Positions 23,408 through 31,334 of a DNA stretch of 37,940 nucleotides are shown here, one piece after another; the first letter of the stretch is position 1, and the number at the start of each line of letters is the position of its first letter. Below the pieces are notes generated by a model that was given only the letters and a program-made list of their open reading frames with translations, searched no databases and had not been told where the DNA came from. The translations under genes were made by a program, and so were the position numbers. The stretch covers positions 1 to 37,940 of the forward strand of contig CAMDBM010000031.1 in the NCBI GenBank assembly GCA_945889085.1, written 5' to 3'. The DNA is from WLJO01 sp945889085. Its GTDB lineage: Bacteria; Actinomycetota; Acidimicrobiia; Acidimicrobiales; Ilumatobacteraceae.

Positions 23408-23998
23408 ATGGTTCAGATTCTCAGCAGACGTCAGGTCCTGAAGTCGGCGATGGCCGTAGCAGCGGCGGGCGGACTTGCTGTCGCTGTTGGTGGGCAGGCC
23501 GCAGAGGCTGTTGCACCCACTGCTTTCGGCACGATTCACATCCGCCGGCTGTGGGGAACCAAGAGGGTCCGCCAACGGATCGTCGGCACGCGTCGGTACC
23601 GCACGGTGACGCTCCCGAAGACCAAGGGGTTGTACGCGGGCACCGAGAAGACCGTGCTCGATCGCGGGGGCCTCTGCCACTGGACCGGCTCAGCCGAACC
23701 CTTCGCTGTCGGTAACTGCATGCTGTTAGGGCACCGGACATCGGCCGGTGGCCCACTGAGGTACTCGCACCGGATCAAGGTCGGTGATCCGATCGTGCTG
23801 ACCGTGGGCGGAACGGCGCTCACGTACCGCGTCACCGAGAAGCCAAAGATCATTTCCGGGAGCGATTTTACAGCGGCGATACTGTGGGGGGACTCCTCGC
23901 GGCCCGGGCTCACACTGGTCACGTGCAGCAAGCTCAACAAGTTGCCCACGAGCACGAAGTACCGCCTCCTCATCCGGGCGCAGGCAGCAGCCGTCTAG
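23408..23998 (+). CDS. Class E-like sortase with Tat-type N-terminus
   Basis: A 196-residue cysteine transpeptidase. The triad is visible: His109 (LLGHRTSAGGPL), Cys173 (LTLVTCSKL) and Arg186 (KYRLLIRA), spaced as in actinobacterial SrtE. Such sortases attach LPxTG/LAxTG proteins to peptidoglycan or process pilins. The N-terminus has SRRQVLK followed by an Ala/Gly-rich hydrophobic stretch (residues 6-34), which looks like a twin-arginine signal rather than the usual simple anchor. No sorting-signal substrate is visible nearby. It is the last gene of the cimA group and converges on the acyltransferase gene, 12 bp away. Confidence 0.82.
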   Translation: MVQILSRRQVLKSAMAVAAAGGLAVAVGGQAAEAVAPTAFGTIHIRRLWGTKRVRQRIVGTRRYRTVTLPKTKGLYAGTEKTVLDRGGLCHWTGSAEPFAVGNCMLLGHRTSAGGPLRYSHRIKVGDPIVLTVGGTALTYRVTEKPKIISGSDFTAAILWGDSSRPGLTLVTCSKLNKLPTSTKYRLLIRAQAAAV

Positions 23999-24010
23999 AC
24001 GCTGTCCGGG

Positions 24011-26044
24011 CTAGATTCGGACCACGCAACCATCGATCGGTGTGCCCGGCGTTGCGGCCGGGAACGCCTGGGCAAGTGCGTCCGCGATGAATCTCGCCCG
24101 GTACTTGTATCCCTCGCTGTTCTGGTGAATCCCGTCCGAGATGTACCACGAGGGCTTCACGTCATCGGCCCAGTCGTAGATCCGCATGTTGGGGTGCGCC
24201 GCACAGGTCTCGGCAAGCGCTGAGTTCCACGCGGCGAGCGATTGGGCGCCCCACGGCCCGCCGCTGCGCCTCCCCTTCAGGTTCACCCACATCACCGGGT
24301 CGTCACCCACGATGTCCATCATCATCTTGATCCGTGCGCGGATACCGGGCTTGATGCCTTTGCCCACGGCGGCCGAGTCCATGGTGCCGAGTGCAAGCAC
24401 CCAACAGCCGGAGAAGCCCTTCTTCTGCCATGTCTCCGCCGATCGCTTGGCCGGGCGGGCTTTCCGGTAACCCTCGTTGATCGAGCGGCCACCGGCGATC
24501 TCGTAGTGCTGCACGACGGCCCCGACCCGGGTGTATTGGGCCGGCATCGCGTCCACAGTCCTCAGGTACTTCTTGCCGATCAGGCCCGTCGACGTGGAGT
24601 CCCCGATGTGCACGATCTCCGTGCATGCGGTGGTGGTCGAGCGTTCGGACACCACCGGATCGGTTGGCCTCGTCGAATCCGACGGTGTGGTCACCAGCAC
24701 GGTGGTCGTGGGTTTGCCGGGGGTTACGTCGGTCGTGCCCGGTTCGCCCTGCTCGCTGCCGTCGACGGTCTCGGTGATCTCGAGCTCGAGGCCCGCCGTC
24801 TCGGAATCACCTCGCACGCCGACACCAGCGGCACCCGCCACAGCAGGGATCAACAGCAAGGCGGCGACACAGACGGCAACGACGCGGCCCGGCGAGGGAT
24901 CGAACAGTCGGGCGCGGTGTGGTCCGAGCCACTGCTCCCGGAGTCGACCGATCGCGCCCCGACGGATTGGGTCCTCCACGAAGCGCCACGAGAGCGCTGC
25001 GAGACAGAACGACACCAGGATCTGCAGCGGTGTGCGCACGGGGTGGGGCCCGACACTGTCGTCCGGTGTGCTGAGGATGATGACCGGGAAGTGCCAGAGG
25101 TAGATGCCGTAGGAGCGCGCCCCGACCCAGCGCATCGGTCTGCAACCGAGGAGCGGGCCGATGCGTGAAGCGGGGTGGGCGAGCGATGCGACGACGACAG
25201 CGGTCGTGAGCGAGAGCAGCGCGAAGCCGCCGCGGTATAGGAACGAAGCAGTGTCGCCCAGGGTGAGGAACATGATGGCGATCACGAGCAGACCGATTGC
25301 CCCTGCTGCGTCAATCATGTTGCGGGCGCCGGCCCGGACGGGGAGCCGAAGGTGTTCGCTCGGCCAGACGGCGGCGAGTGCAGCGCCGACGAGGAGTTCC
25401 GATGCCCGGGTGTCGGTCCCGTAGTACACCCGCGTCGGGTCGCTTCCCGGATGAAAGAGCACGGCCATGAGCACCGTCGAGAGCGTCGCGAGCCCGAGGA
25501 TGCACAGACCGAGTCGGGGGCGCGTGACCCGTTGGTGGGATTCCCGGACGAATCGGGCGAGCACCAGGAGCAACAACGGCCAGACGATGTAGAACTGCTC
25601 CTCGATGGCGAGCGACCAGAGATGGTTGAGGGCGCCCGGGGTATCGAATTGGGCGAAGTACGAGATCTTTCGGAACACCTGCCACCAGTTGTTGATGTAG
25701 ATGCTGGAGGTACCGGCCGCTGCGCGGAAGTCTGAGTTCTGCCGGGGGCCGAGGACGGTAACCCACGCCATGAGGGCGACGAGCATGAGGAGCATCGCGG
25801 GGAGCAACCGTCGCGCACGCGCCATCCAGAACGACCTGAGCGTGAACTCACCCGCTGCCGTCCGGCCGAGGATGAGATCGCTGATGAGGTAGCCCGACAG
25901 CGTGAAGAACACGCTGACGCCGAGGAAGCCGCCGGGCAGGGCCCCGATCCCGAGGTGGTAGGCAACGACGCCGAGCACCGCAACGGCACGGAGGCCGTCG
26001 AGGCCGGGCATGTACCTCCGGTCGGCCTTCAGGGGTTCAGGCAT
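24011..26044 (-). CDS. Membrane acyltransferase (acyltransferase-3) fused to an SGNH-hydrolase domain
   Basis: A 677-residue OafA/YrhL-type O-acyltransferase. The N-terminal part (about 1-360) has some ten transmembrane helices, starting with MPGLDGLRAVAVLGVVAYHLG (conserved His31), GGFLGVSVFFTLSGYLIS and NHLWSLAIEEQFYIVWPLLL. After a last membrane helix and a Thr/Ser/Pro-rich linker comes an extracytoplasmic SGNH domain (about 470-677) with EIVHIGDSTSTG (block I Ser), NLKGRRSGGPWG and DGIHQNSEGY (Asp-x-x-His). Such fusions O-acetylate cell-wall or surface polymers. It starts at ATG 26044; a TATCTT box lies upstream (26075-26070). The target polymer cannot be told from sequence. Confidence 0.92.
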   Translation of the reverse strand: MPEPLKADRRYMPGLDGLRAVAVLGVVAYHLGIGALPGGFLGVSVFFTLSGYLISDLILGRTAAGEFTLRSFWMARARRLLPAMLLMLVALMAWVTVLGPRQNSDFRAAAGTSSIYINNWWQVFRKISYFAQFDTPGALNHLWSLAIEEQFYIVWPLLLLVLARFVRESHQRVTRPRLGLCILGLATLSTVLMAVLFHPGSDPTRVYYGTDTRASELLVGAALAAVWPSEHLRLPVRAGARNMIDAAGAIGLLVIAIMFLTLGDTASFLYRGGFALLSLTTAVVVASLAHPASRIGPLLGCRPMRWVGARSYGIYLWHFPVIILSTPDDSVGPHPVRTPLQILVSFCLAALSWRFVEDPIRRGAIGRLREQWLGPHRARLFDPSPGRVVAVCVAALLLIPAVAGAAGVGVRGDSETAGLELEITETVDGSEQGEPGTTDVTPGKPTTTVLVTTPSDSTRPTDPVVSERSTTTACTEIVHIGDSTSTGLIGKKYLRTVDAMPAQYTRVGAVVQHYEIAGGRSINEGYRKARPAKRSAETWQKKGFSGCWVLALGTMDSAAVGKGIKPGIRARIKMMMDIVGDDPVMWVNLKGRRSGGPWGAQSLAAWNSALAETCAAHPNMRIYDWADDVKPSWYISDGIHQNSEGYKYRARFIADALAQAFPAATPGTPIDGCVVRI

Positions 26045-26082
26045 TCACGTCCCCGCCGAGCACGCACCGAAGATACTCCCGG

Positions 26083-26955
26083 TCATCGCCCGGGCGCGAG
26101 CGCCTCAACGAGTTCATTGGCGGACTCCGGCCGCCCGGGCGCAGCGTTCGCCGCGATGATCACGTGGTCAACGCCCGCATCGCGGAACTCGCGCAGGCGA
26201 CTCTCGATGGTGGCGATAGAGCCCCATGCAACGTTGGCATCGACCAGGCGATCGCTGCCGCCGCCGGACCAGTCCGACTCGTCGAAGCCGCTCCGTCTCC
26301 AGCCGCGGTGATAGGCGGGGAGCGGCAGGTACACGCCGAGCGCCCTGCGGCCCGCAGCGCGACCCTCGTCGGGGTTGTCCGTGAGGCACATCGGCAGGAG
26401 CAGGTTGAGCGTTTTGTCGGGGCCGAGGATCGCCCGTGCCTCGGCACAGCGTTCGGGCGTCTGCATGTACACGTTCGCGCCGTCGGCAACCTCTGCGGCC
26501 ACGGCGAGCATCTTGGGCCCGTGTGCAGCAAGGAAGAGCGGAACGGGTGCAGGGCTACCGACCCGTCGGATGGGCAGTTCGCCGCGCAGGGCGGTGAGGT
26601 AAGTGCGCGCCTTGGTGGACGGGTCCTCCCAGTCAACGCCGCGCAGTGCCGCGCCGCTGGGGTGCGACAGCCCGAGGCCCTGGATGAACCTGCCGTCGTA
26701 CAGTTCGGACAGTGTGAGCGCTGCCTGAGCGCTCGCGATCGGGTCACGGCCATAGATGTGGGCGATCCCGGTTGCGACCTTGAGGGTCTCAGTGTTCGCG
26801 AGGACGAACCCGGCAGTGACGTAGATCTCGCGACCGAAGATGTCGGCGATCCACATCGAGTCGTACCCGAGCCGCTCGAGGTAGCGCGCCCGGTCTACGA
26901 GCTGCGGCGGGGTGAAGAAATCTGCTGCGGTCATGACGGCAGACACGAAGGACAT
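26083..26955 (-). CDS. LLM-class F420-type oxidoreductase
   Basis: A 290-residue TIM-barrel protein of the bacterial luciferase family. Family features are LVDRARYLERLGYDSMWIADIFGREIY, ETLKVATGIAHIYGRDPIASAQAALTLSELYDGRFIQGLGLSHP, and AAHGPKMLAVAAEVADGANVYM. Actinobacterial members often use coenzyme F420, though FMN is possible. The substrate is unknown. The start ATG 26955 has TAGGGT (26967-26962) six nt upstream and is probably leaderless. It has its own promoter, so it need not be tied to the acyltransferase that follows 38 bp downstream. Confidence 0.88.
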   Translation of the reverse strand: MSFVSAVMTAADFFTPPQLVDRARYLERLGYDSMWIADIFGREIYVTAGFVLANTETLKVATGIAHIYGRDPIASAQAALTLSELYDGRFIQGLGLSHPSGAALRGVDWEDPSTKARTYLTALRGELPIRRVGSPAPVPLFLAAHGPKMLAVAAEVADGANVYMQTPERCAEARAILGPDKTLNLLLPMCLTDNPDEGRAAGRRALGVYLPLPAYHRGWRRSGFDESDWSGGGSDRLVDANVAWGSIATIESRLREFRDAGVDHVIIAANAAPGRPESANELVEALAPGR

Positions 26956-27018
26956 ACAGCGACCCTACTGCCCCGTCACCGTGGGACTTCTGCCCCTCGC
27001 GCGTTGAATCGACGCCCG

Positions 27019-27378
27019 TCAGCCGGCGGCGTGGCGCTGCAGGTCGCGGAGCGAGACGAAGTCAAGCGTGGAGAAGTGGGTTGCTTCGAGCACGACCTTC
27101 GGTGCGGCCCCGGCCTCGAGTGCCTCTGCCCATCTCGATGCGCACAGGCACCAGCGGTCGCCCGGCTGCAGCCCGGCGAATCCGTACTGGGGCATCGGTG
27201 TCGAGAGGTCGTTGCCCATGCCTTTGGAGAACTCGAGGAACTCGGCCGTCATGACCGCGCACACCGTGTGCACGCCGTAGTCGTCGCCCCCCGTGTTGCA
27301 GCACCCGTCCCGGTAGTAGCCGGTGAGCGGGTCCATTGAGCACGGGAGCAGGTCTCCGCTGAGGACGTTCTTGGCCAT
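27019..27378 (-). CDS. DUF2237-family protein
   Basis: A 119-residue protein rich in conserved Cys and Gly: NVLSGDLLPCSMDPLTGYYRDGCCNTGGDDYGVHTVCAVMTAEFLEFSKGMGNDLSTP, then GFAGLQPGDRWCLCASRW and VVLEATHFSTL. This matches the widely conserved DUF2237 family, whose function is unknown. The clustered cysteines (PCS, GCC, TVC, WCLC) suggest metal binding or redox chemistry, which is an inference. The ATG at 27378 has TAGGCT (27390-27385) six nt upstream, so the message is probably leaderless. It is divergent from gltX, 85 bp away. Confidence 0.88.
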   Translation of the reverse strand: MAKNVLSGDLLPCSMDPLTGYYRDGCCNTGGDDYGVHTVCAVMTAEFLEFSKGMGNDLSTPMPQYGFAGLQPGDRWCLCASRWAEALEAGAAPKVVLEATHFSTLDFVSLRDLQRHAAG

Positions 27379-27463
27379 GCACTCAGCCTAGGTCTGTCGT
27401 GCTGCGGTGTCGGTGCCCGGCCGACGCGACTCTGCCCGAGCCCCGGCGCGGTAGCGTAAGGAA

Positions 27464-28861
27464 GTGATTTTGCGGCCCCTGCGTGTGCGCTTCGCGCCCT
27501 CCCCCACCGGCATGTTCCACGTCGGCTCGGCACGCTCCGCGTTGTTCAACTGGTGCCTCGCGAAACAGACTGGCGGAACCTTCATCCTCCGCATCGAGGA
27601 CACCGACGAGTCCCGGAACCAACCGGAGTGGACGCAGGGCATCATCGATGCAATGGCTTGGCTGGGCATGGATGACTCGGACCCGTGCTTTGAGGGGCCG
27701 TACTTCCAATCAGCGTTTGCCGAACAGCACGTGGCGGCTGCCGCGAGGCTCGCTGCCGCCGGCAGCGCGTACTACTGCGACTGCACCCGCGACGACGTCA
27801 TTGCGCGGACTGGCGAGGGGAATCTCGGCTACGACCGACACTGTCGCGATCGCGGCCTCACCGCCGAAGCGGGGCGGGCCCTCCGCTTCCGTGTGCCGCC
27901 GGGGCTCACCGTGGTGGAGGACCGTGTGCGCGGAACCGTCGAGTTCGACAACGATCTCACCGAGGACTTCGTGCTCCTGAGGGGCAATGGCTCGCCGATG
28001 TTCCTGTTGGCGAACGTGGTGGACGACCTGCAGATGGGTGTCACGCTCGTCGTTCGGGCCGAGGAGCACCTGCCGAACACGCCGAAGCAACAGATGATCT
28101 GGGACGCACTCGGCGAGGAGCACCCCGCCTGGGCGCACGTCCCGGTGCTCGTGAACGAGCAGCGCAAGAAGCTCTCCAAGCGCAGGGACAAAGTTGCCCT
28201 CGAGATGTACAAGGACGAGGGCTTCCTGCCCGAGGCGATGCGCAACTATCTCATGACGCTCGGCTGGAACCCTGGGGACGATGTGGAGATCGTTCCGTGG
28301 GGGCAGATCGTCGCTGACTTCCGGCTCGAGGACGTGAATCACTCTCCTGCATTCTTCGACGTGAAGAAGCTCGAGTCGTTCAACGGGCACTACATCAGGG
28401 CACTGTCGGTGGACGATTTCGTCCGCGTCTGTGAGCCATGGACGAAGGACATCACGAACTTCGACCGGTCCCGGTTCGCCCTGATTGCGCCGCACGTTCA
28501 GCTCCGTCTGGTCCGTCTCGGCGAGGTGGCGGCCGCTGTGGACTTCCTTTTCCAGCACGATCCCGTGGTCGATCCGGATTCGTGGACGAAAGCCATGGGC
28601 GCAGAGAATGCGTTACCGATCCTCCTCGCTGCTCTCGCCTCCTACGAGGACGCCGGGTGGGACGCGGACACCCTGAAGGCCGGTCTCGAGCGCATTGGCG
28701 AGGCGATGGGCCTGAAGCTCGGCAAGACGCAGGCGCCGATCCGTGTTGCGGTGACGGGCCGCAGCGTCGGCCTGCCGCTGTTCGAGTCCCTCGAGGTGCT
28801 CGGCCGGGAGGAGTCGTTGCGGAGGCTGCGTACCGCCGCCGCCCGCCTGGGAGTCGCGTGA
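27464..28861 (+). CDS. gltX: Glutamyl-tRNA synthetase
   Basis: A 465-residue class I aminoacyl-tRNA synthetase. The HIGH-equivalent is in RFAPSPTGMFHVGSARSALFNW, and the KMSKS-equivalent is KKLSKRRDKVALEMY. The C-terminal alpha-helical anticodon-binding part is present. In bacteria lacking GlnRS this enzyme also charges tRNA-Gln for GatCAB correction; that cannot be decided here. The GTG at 27464 follows TAGCGT (27452-27457) by six bases (AAGGAA, which also reads as a Shine-Dalgarno site). Its stop overlaps the next gene's GTG. tRNA-Gln and tRNA-Glu genes lie about 1 kb downstream, a fitting neighbourhood. Confidence 0.96.
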   Translation: MILRPLRVRFAPSPTGMFHVGSARSALFNWCLAKQTGGTFILRIEDTDESRNQPEWTQGIIDAMAWLGMDDSDPCFEGPYFQSAFAEQHVAAAARLAAAGSAYYCDCTRDDVIARTGEGNLGYDRHCRDRGLTAEAGRALRFRVPPGLTVVEDRVRGTVEFDNDLTEDFVLLRGNGSPMFLLANVVDDLQMGVTLVVRAEEHLPNTPKQQMIWDALGEEHPAWAHVPVLVNEQRKKLSKRRDKVALEMYKDEGFLPEAMRNYLMTLGWNPGDDVEIVPWGQIVADFRLEDVNHSPAFFDVKKLESFNGHYIRALSVDDFVRVCEPWTKDITNFDRSRFALIAPHVQLRLVRLGEVAAAVDFLFQHDPVVDPDSWTKAMGAENALPILLAALASYEDAGWDADTLKAGLERIGEAMGLKLGKTQAPIRVAVTGRSVGLPLFESLEVLGREESLRRLRTAAARLGVA

Positions 28862-29715
28862 CCGACGACTCGCTGTGGCGTCGGCCGGCCCAACCGCCCG
28901 TTCCCGACGGCGATGCCTTCGAGGACGCGGGCGAGCCGACGATCGAGCTCGACGGACTGCCTGCGGGCCAGTTCGAGGCGTTCGCCACGGACGCCTCCGG
29001 TGAGGAGTTCCCTCCCACCGGCGACGCGTCGTGGGAGCCTGTCGACCCGACCCCCGTCAACGGGACACCGATCGTGTCGCGCCGGGCGCTGCCGAGGCGC
29101 AGACTGCTCCTGCGGATTCTCGGTGGTCTCGCCGCACTCGTTCTGCTCGTCGTCGGCTACTACGGCGTCACGCTCTATCAGGTCTGGTCCACCGGTCGCC
29201 ACGATGAGGCGCGCAAGGTCGACGCCATTGTGGTGATGGGTGCTGCTCAGTACGACGGCCGGCCATCGCCGCTCCTCAAGGCACGTCTCGACCACGCACT
29301 CGAGCTGTACCGCGCCAAGCGGGCCCCGGTGATCGTGGTGACCGGGGGCAAGCTGAGCGGTGACCGCTTCACCGAGGCGGCCGCCTCCCGCAGGTACCTC
29401 CGGGATCGCGACGTACCGGCTTCCGCGATCCTCTCGGAGGATCGGGGTCGGAGCACGTGGCAATCACTCGAAGGGGTCGTGGACCTGCTCGCCAAGCGAA
29501 CCCCGAAGGCCCGAGTGCTCATCGTCACGGACCCGTTCCACTGTCTGCGGGCGAAGCTGATTGCCGAAGAGCTCGGCTTGAGGGCGTACGTGTCGGCGAC
29601 GCGCTCGAGCCCGTGGGGGAGCGGCACCCAGTTCCGCAAGTCGCTGAAGGAAGCTGCGGGGATCGCGCTCGGTCGGATCATCGGGTTCCAGAGGCTTTGG
29701 CGAGTGACCGGCTGA
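28858..29715 (+). CDS. Membrane-anchored DUF218 (YdcF/SanA-like) protein
   Basis: A 285-residue protein whose GTG start overlaps the gltX stop (GTGA). The first 70 residues are acidic and Pro-rich, probably disordered and cytoplasmic. One transmembrane helix (about 80-103, LLLRILGGLAALVLLVVGYYGV) follows a basic RRRALPRRR-like patch. The DUF218 domain follows: DAIVVMGAAQYDGRPSPLLKARLDHALELY, VIVVTGGKLSGDRFTEA, ILSEDRGRSTWQSLEG and VLIVTDPFHCLRAKLIAEELG. The family is linked to cell-envelope integrity (SanA, ElyC) but its chemistry is not established. It is translationally coupled to gltX. Confidence 0.88.
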   Translation: MTDDSLWRRPAQPPVPDGDAFEDAGEPTIELDGLPAGQFEAFATDASGEEFPPTGDASWEPVDPTPVNGTPIVSRRALPRRRLLLRILGGLAALVLLVVGYYGVTLYQVWSTGRHDEARKVDAIVVMGAAQYDGRPSPLLKARLDHALELYRAKRAPVIVVTGGKLSGDRFTEAAASRRYLRDRDVPASAILSEDRGRSTWQSLEGVVDLLAKRTPKARVLIVTDPFHCLRAKLIAEELGLRAYVSATRSSPWGSGTQFRKSLKEAAGIALGRIIGFQRLWRVTG

Positions 29716-29790
29716 CCTGCCCAGATGGGTTGCTGCGCGGTCAGCGGTGGCGAACGGTCCCTCCACGTCGCTATCCTCAGGGCCGCTCCT

Positions 29791-29862
29791 TGGGGAGTGG
29801 TGTAACTGGCAACACAGCAGATTCTGGTTCTGTTATTCAGGGTTCGATTCCTTGCTCCCCAA
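29791..29862 (+). tRNA. tRNA-Gln (anticodon CTG)
   Basis: A complete cloverleaf by eye. The acceptor TGGGGAG pairs with CTCCCCA, the D stem is GTGT/ACAC, and the anticodon stem GCAGA/TCTGT has loop TTCTGGT with CTG at positions 34-36. The T arm is CAGGG-TTCGATT-CCTTG. CCA is not encoded. A TATCCT box (29772-29777) lies upstream and a GACCGCC/GGCGGTC hairpin (29866-29881) just after. Confidence 0.93.
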
Positions 29863-29865
29863 CTC

Positions 29866-29881
29866 GACCGCCGTGGCGGTC
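29866..29881 (+). terminator. Hairpin after tRNA-Gln
   Basis: GACCGCC (29866-29872) and GGCGGTC (29875-29881) form a stem starting four bases after the tRNA; the bases TT follow. It is probably a processing or termination signal. The two-base loop means the top pairs must open. Confidence 0.45.
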
Positions 29882-29912
29882 TTCAGGAAGTGCGTTCCGC
29901 GAAGCGCAGCGG

Positions 29913-29941
29913 TTGGCTCACCCGGGCCCTGCTGTTACCAT
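29913..29941 (+). promoter_or_regulatory. tRNA-Glu promoter
   Basis: TTGGCT (29913-29918), a 17-bp spacer and TACCAT (29936-29941), 15 nt before the mature tRNA-Glu 5' end. This suggests tRNA-Glu is transcribed separately from tRNA-Gln. Confidence 0.6.
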
Positions 29942-29956
29942 CGAAACGCGCTACAC

Positions 29957-30032
29957 GGTCCCTTCGTCTAGCGGCCTAGGACTCCACCCTCTCAAGGTGG
30001 CGGCACGGGTTCGAATCCCGTAGGGACTGCCA
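29957..30032 (+). tRNA. tRNA-Glu (anticodon CTC)
   Basis: A full 76-nt cloverleaf. The acceptor GGTCCCT pairs with AGGGACT (G-U at the first pair), discriminator G and an encoded CCA follow. The anticodon stem CCACC/GGTGG has loop CTCTCAA giving CTC, and the T arm is CGGG-TTCGAAT-CCCG. TTCGTCTAGCGGCCTAGGAC is the characteristic tRNA-Glu 5' half. It is followed by a weak hairpin at 30043-30058. Confidence 0.95.
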
Positions 30033-30042
30033 AGCACGCTGA

Positions 30043-30063
30043 GGTTCCCGAGAGAACCCTTTC
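30043..30063 (+). terminator. Weak terminator after tRNA-Glu
   Basis: GGTTC (30043-30047) pairs with GAACC (30054-30058), followed by CTTTC. It is a short stem with a minimal T-run between tRNA-Glu and the convergent membrane-protein gene. Confidence 0.45.
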
Positions 30064-30074
30064 GGCGGCCAGGA

Positions 30075-31196
30075 TCAGTGGGCAGCACTCGAAGGGCGAT
30101 GTCCGTCGTCGTGGCCCCGGCCCCGTCGCCGCTTCACGAGGACCAACGTGGCCGTGAGCAACGCGATGCCGAGCAGGCCGACAATGATGTCATTGAAGCC
30201 GAACCAGCGATTCACGGCGGACGTCAGGTACCCGAACAGGCCGATCGCTCCGAAGCCGGTGAACTCGAACTCGAAGCGGTGCACGATTGCGCCGTAGCCG
30301 AGCACTGCGATGGCAATGACCAGTCCGACCACCGGAGCCCAGCGGCCGAACGGGCCCGACGTGATGGCCGGCCCGACCAGGACACCCGCCAGGCCGAGCA
30401 GGGTCGCGGTCGACCTGGGTGGGACGAGATCGAAGTGGGCGAGGACGAGCCAGAGCGCACTGATTGCAACCGTGGTGAGCCCGACTGCTCCCGGCCCGCC
30501 CCACCAGCCCATCGCTGCACCGACGGCCACGAGGATCCCGATCATCGTGGTGGCGTGCTGGGCCGGGCGATCCCGGAGCGCCCAGAGCACCCCGCTGAAC
30601 ACGGCGGTGAGCAGCCCGATACTGATGGCGACGGGTTCGCCGCGCCAACCGAAACCGAAGGTGCCGAACACCACGTTGGTGACGATGGCGAAGGCGCCCG
30701 TAGAGAGCAGGAGCACGATGGCCCTCAGCCGCCGGATCACGGCCTCGTCCTCGTGCCGCAGCAGCAGCCCGACAACGAGGAACAACGCGGACAGCCCACC
30801 GAAGAGTCCGATACGGACGGGTTGTCCGATGTTCAGGTCCAACCGACGAACGACGAAGGAGGCAACACCCACGAGGGCGAGCACGGACCCGAGGTAGCCG
30901 ATCGCCTCGATCGCAGGTGTCGGAACACGACGCGGCCGCCCGGCGCCCGTCAGGGCCTCGGCGGCCTCGGCGGCCTCCGAGGCAAGGATCGAGTCCGCTG
31001 TCTCGGTCGTGATCTGCCCGAGGGCCGTGGCCCTCGTCAGCGCACCACGGAGTTCGGTCGGTGCCACGTAGCCGCTGTGTCGCCCTGCGGGTTGTGTCGT
31101 TACCCCATCAGCACGATGCCCCGCCCGGCGGCGACGTGCCATCGATACACCGAACACGATCAGGGCGATCACCACCAGAAGTCCGAGCCCTTGCAT
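30075..31196 (-). CDS. Polytopic membrane protein (DUF2157-like)
   Basis: A 373-residue integral membrane protein. An N-terminal helix (1-20) is followed by a basic patch and a cytoplasmic segment of about 70 residues (ALTRATALGQITTETADSILASEAAEAAEAL). At least nine further hydrophobic helices run to a basic C-terminus. The soluble helical segment followed by many short membrane spans resembles the DUF2157 group of predicted membrane proteins; no transport or catalytic motif is visible. AAGGA lies ten bases before the ATG at 31196, and an inverted repeat GGTGCC/GGCACC (31215-31234) sits just upstream. It is convergent with tRNA-Glu. Confidence 0.75.
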   Translation of the reverse strand: MQGLGLLVVIALIVFGVSMARRRRAGHRADGVTTQPAGRHSGYVAPTELRGALTRATALGQITTETADSILASEAAEAAEALTGAGRPRRVPTPAIEAIGYLGSVLALVGVASFVVRRLDLNIGQPVRIGLFGGLSALFLVVGLLLRHEDEAVIRRLRAIVLLLSTGAFAIVTNVVFGTFGFGWRGEPVAISIGLLTAVFSGVLWALRDRPAQHATTMIGILVAVGAAMGWWGGPGAVGLTTVAISALWLVLAHFDLVPPRSTATLLGLAGVLVGPAITSGPFGRWAPVVGLVIAIAVLGYGAIVHRFEFEFTGFGAIGLFGYLTSAVNRWFGFNDIIVGLLGIALLTATLVLVKRRRGRGHDDGHRPSSAAH

Positions 31197-31214
31197 TATC
31201 GAGGTCCTTCCGGG

Positions 31215-31234
31215 GGTGCCACGCGTTCGGCACC
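31215..31234. promoter_or_regulatory. Inverted repeat upstream of the membrane-protein gene
   Basis: GGTGCC (31215-31220) and GGCACC (31229-31234) form a perfect 6-bp inverted repeat with an 8-bp spacer, 19 bp before the membrane-protein start. It could be an operator or a 5' UTR hairpin. The rest of 31197-31334 shows nothing else. Confidence 0.35.
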
Positions 31235-31334
31235 AGCGGGATCATTGCCGCGATCGGAGCCGATGACAAGGGTCACACGGCCTCTTTAGCAGGCAGAACA
31301 GTGCCGCTCGGTGCACCCCACTGCAGCGCGGCCA

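Noticed and set aside
29716..29790. Additional tRNA or small ORF before tRNA-Gln
   Set aside because: No cloverleaf could be drawn; only a TATCCT promoter box is visible.
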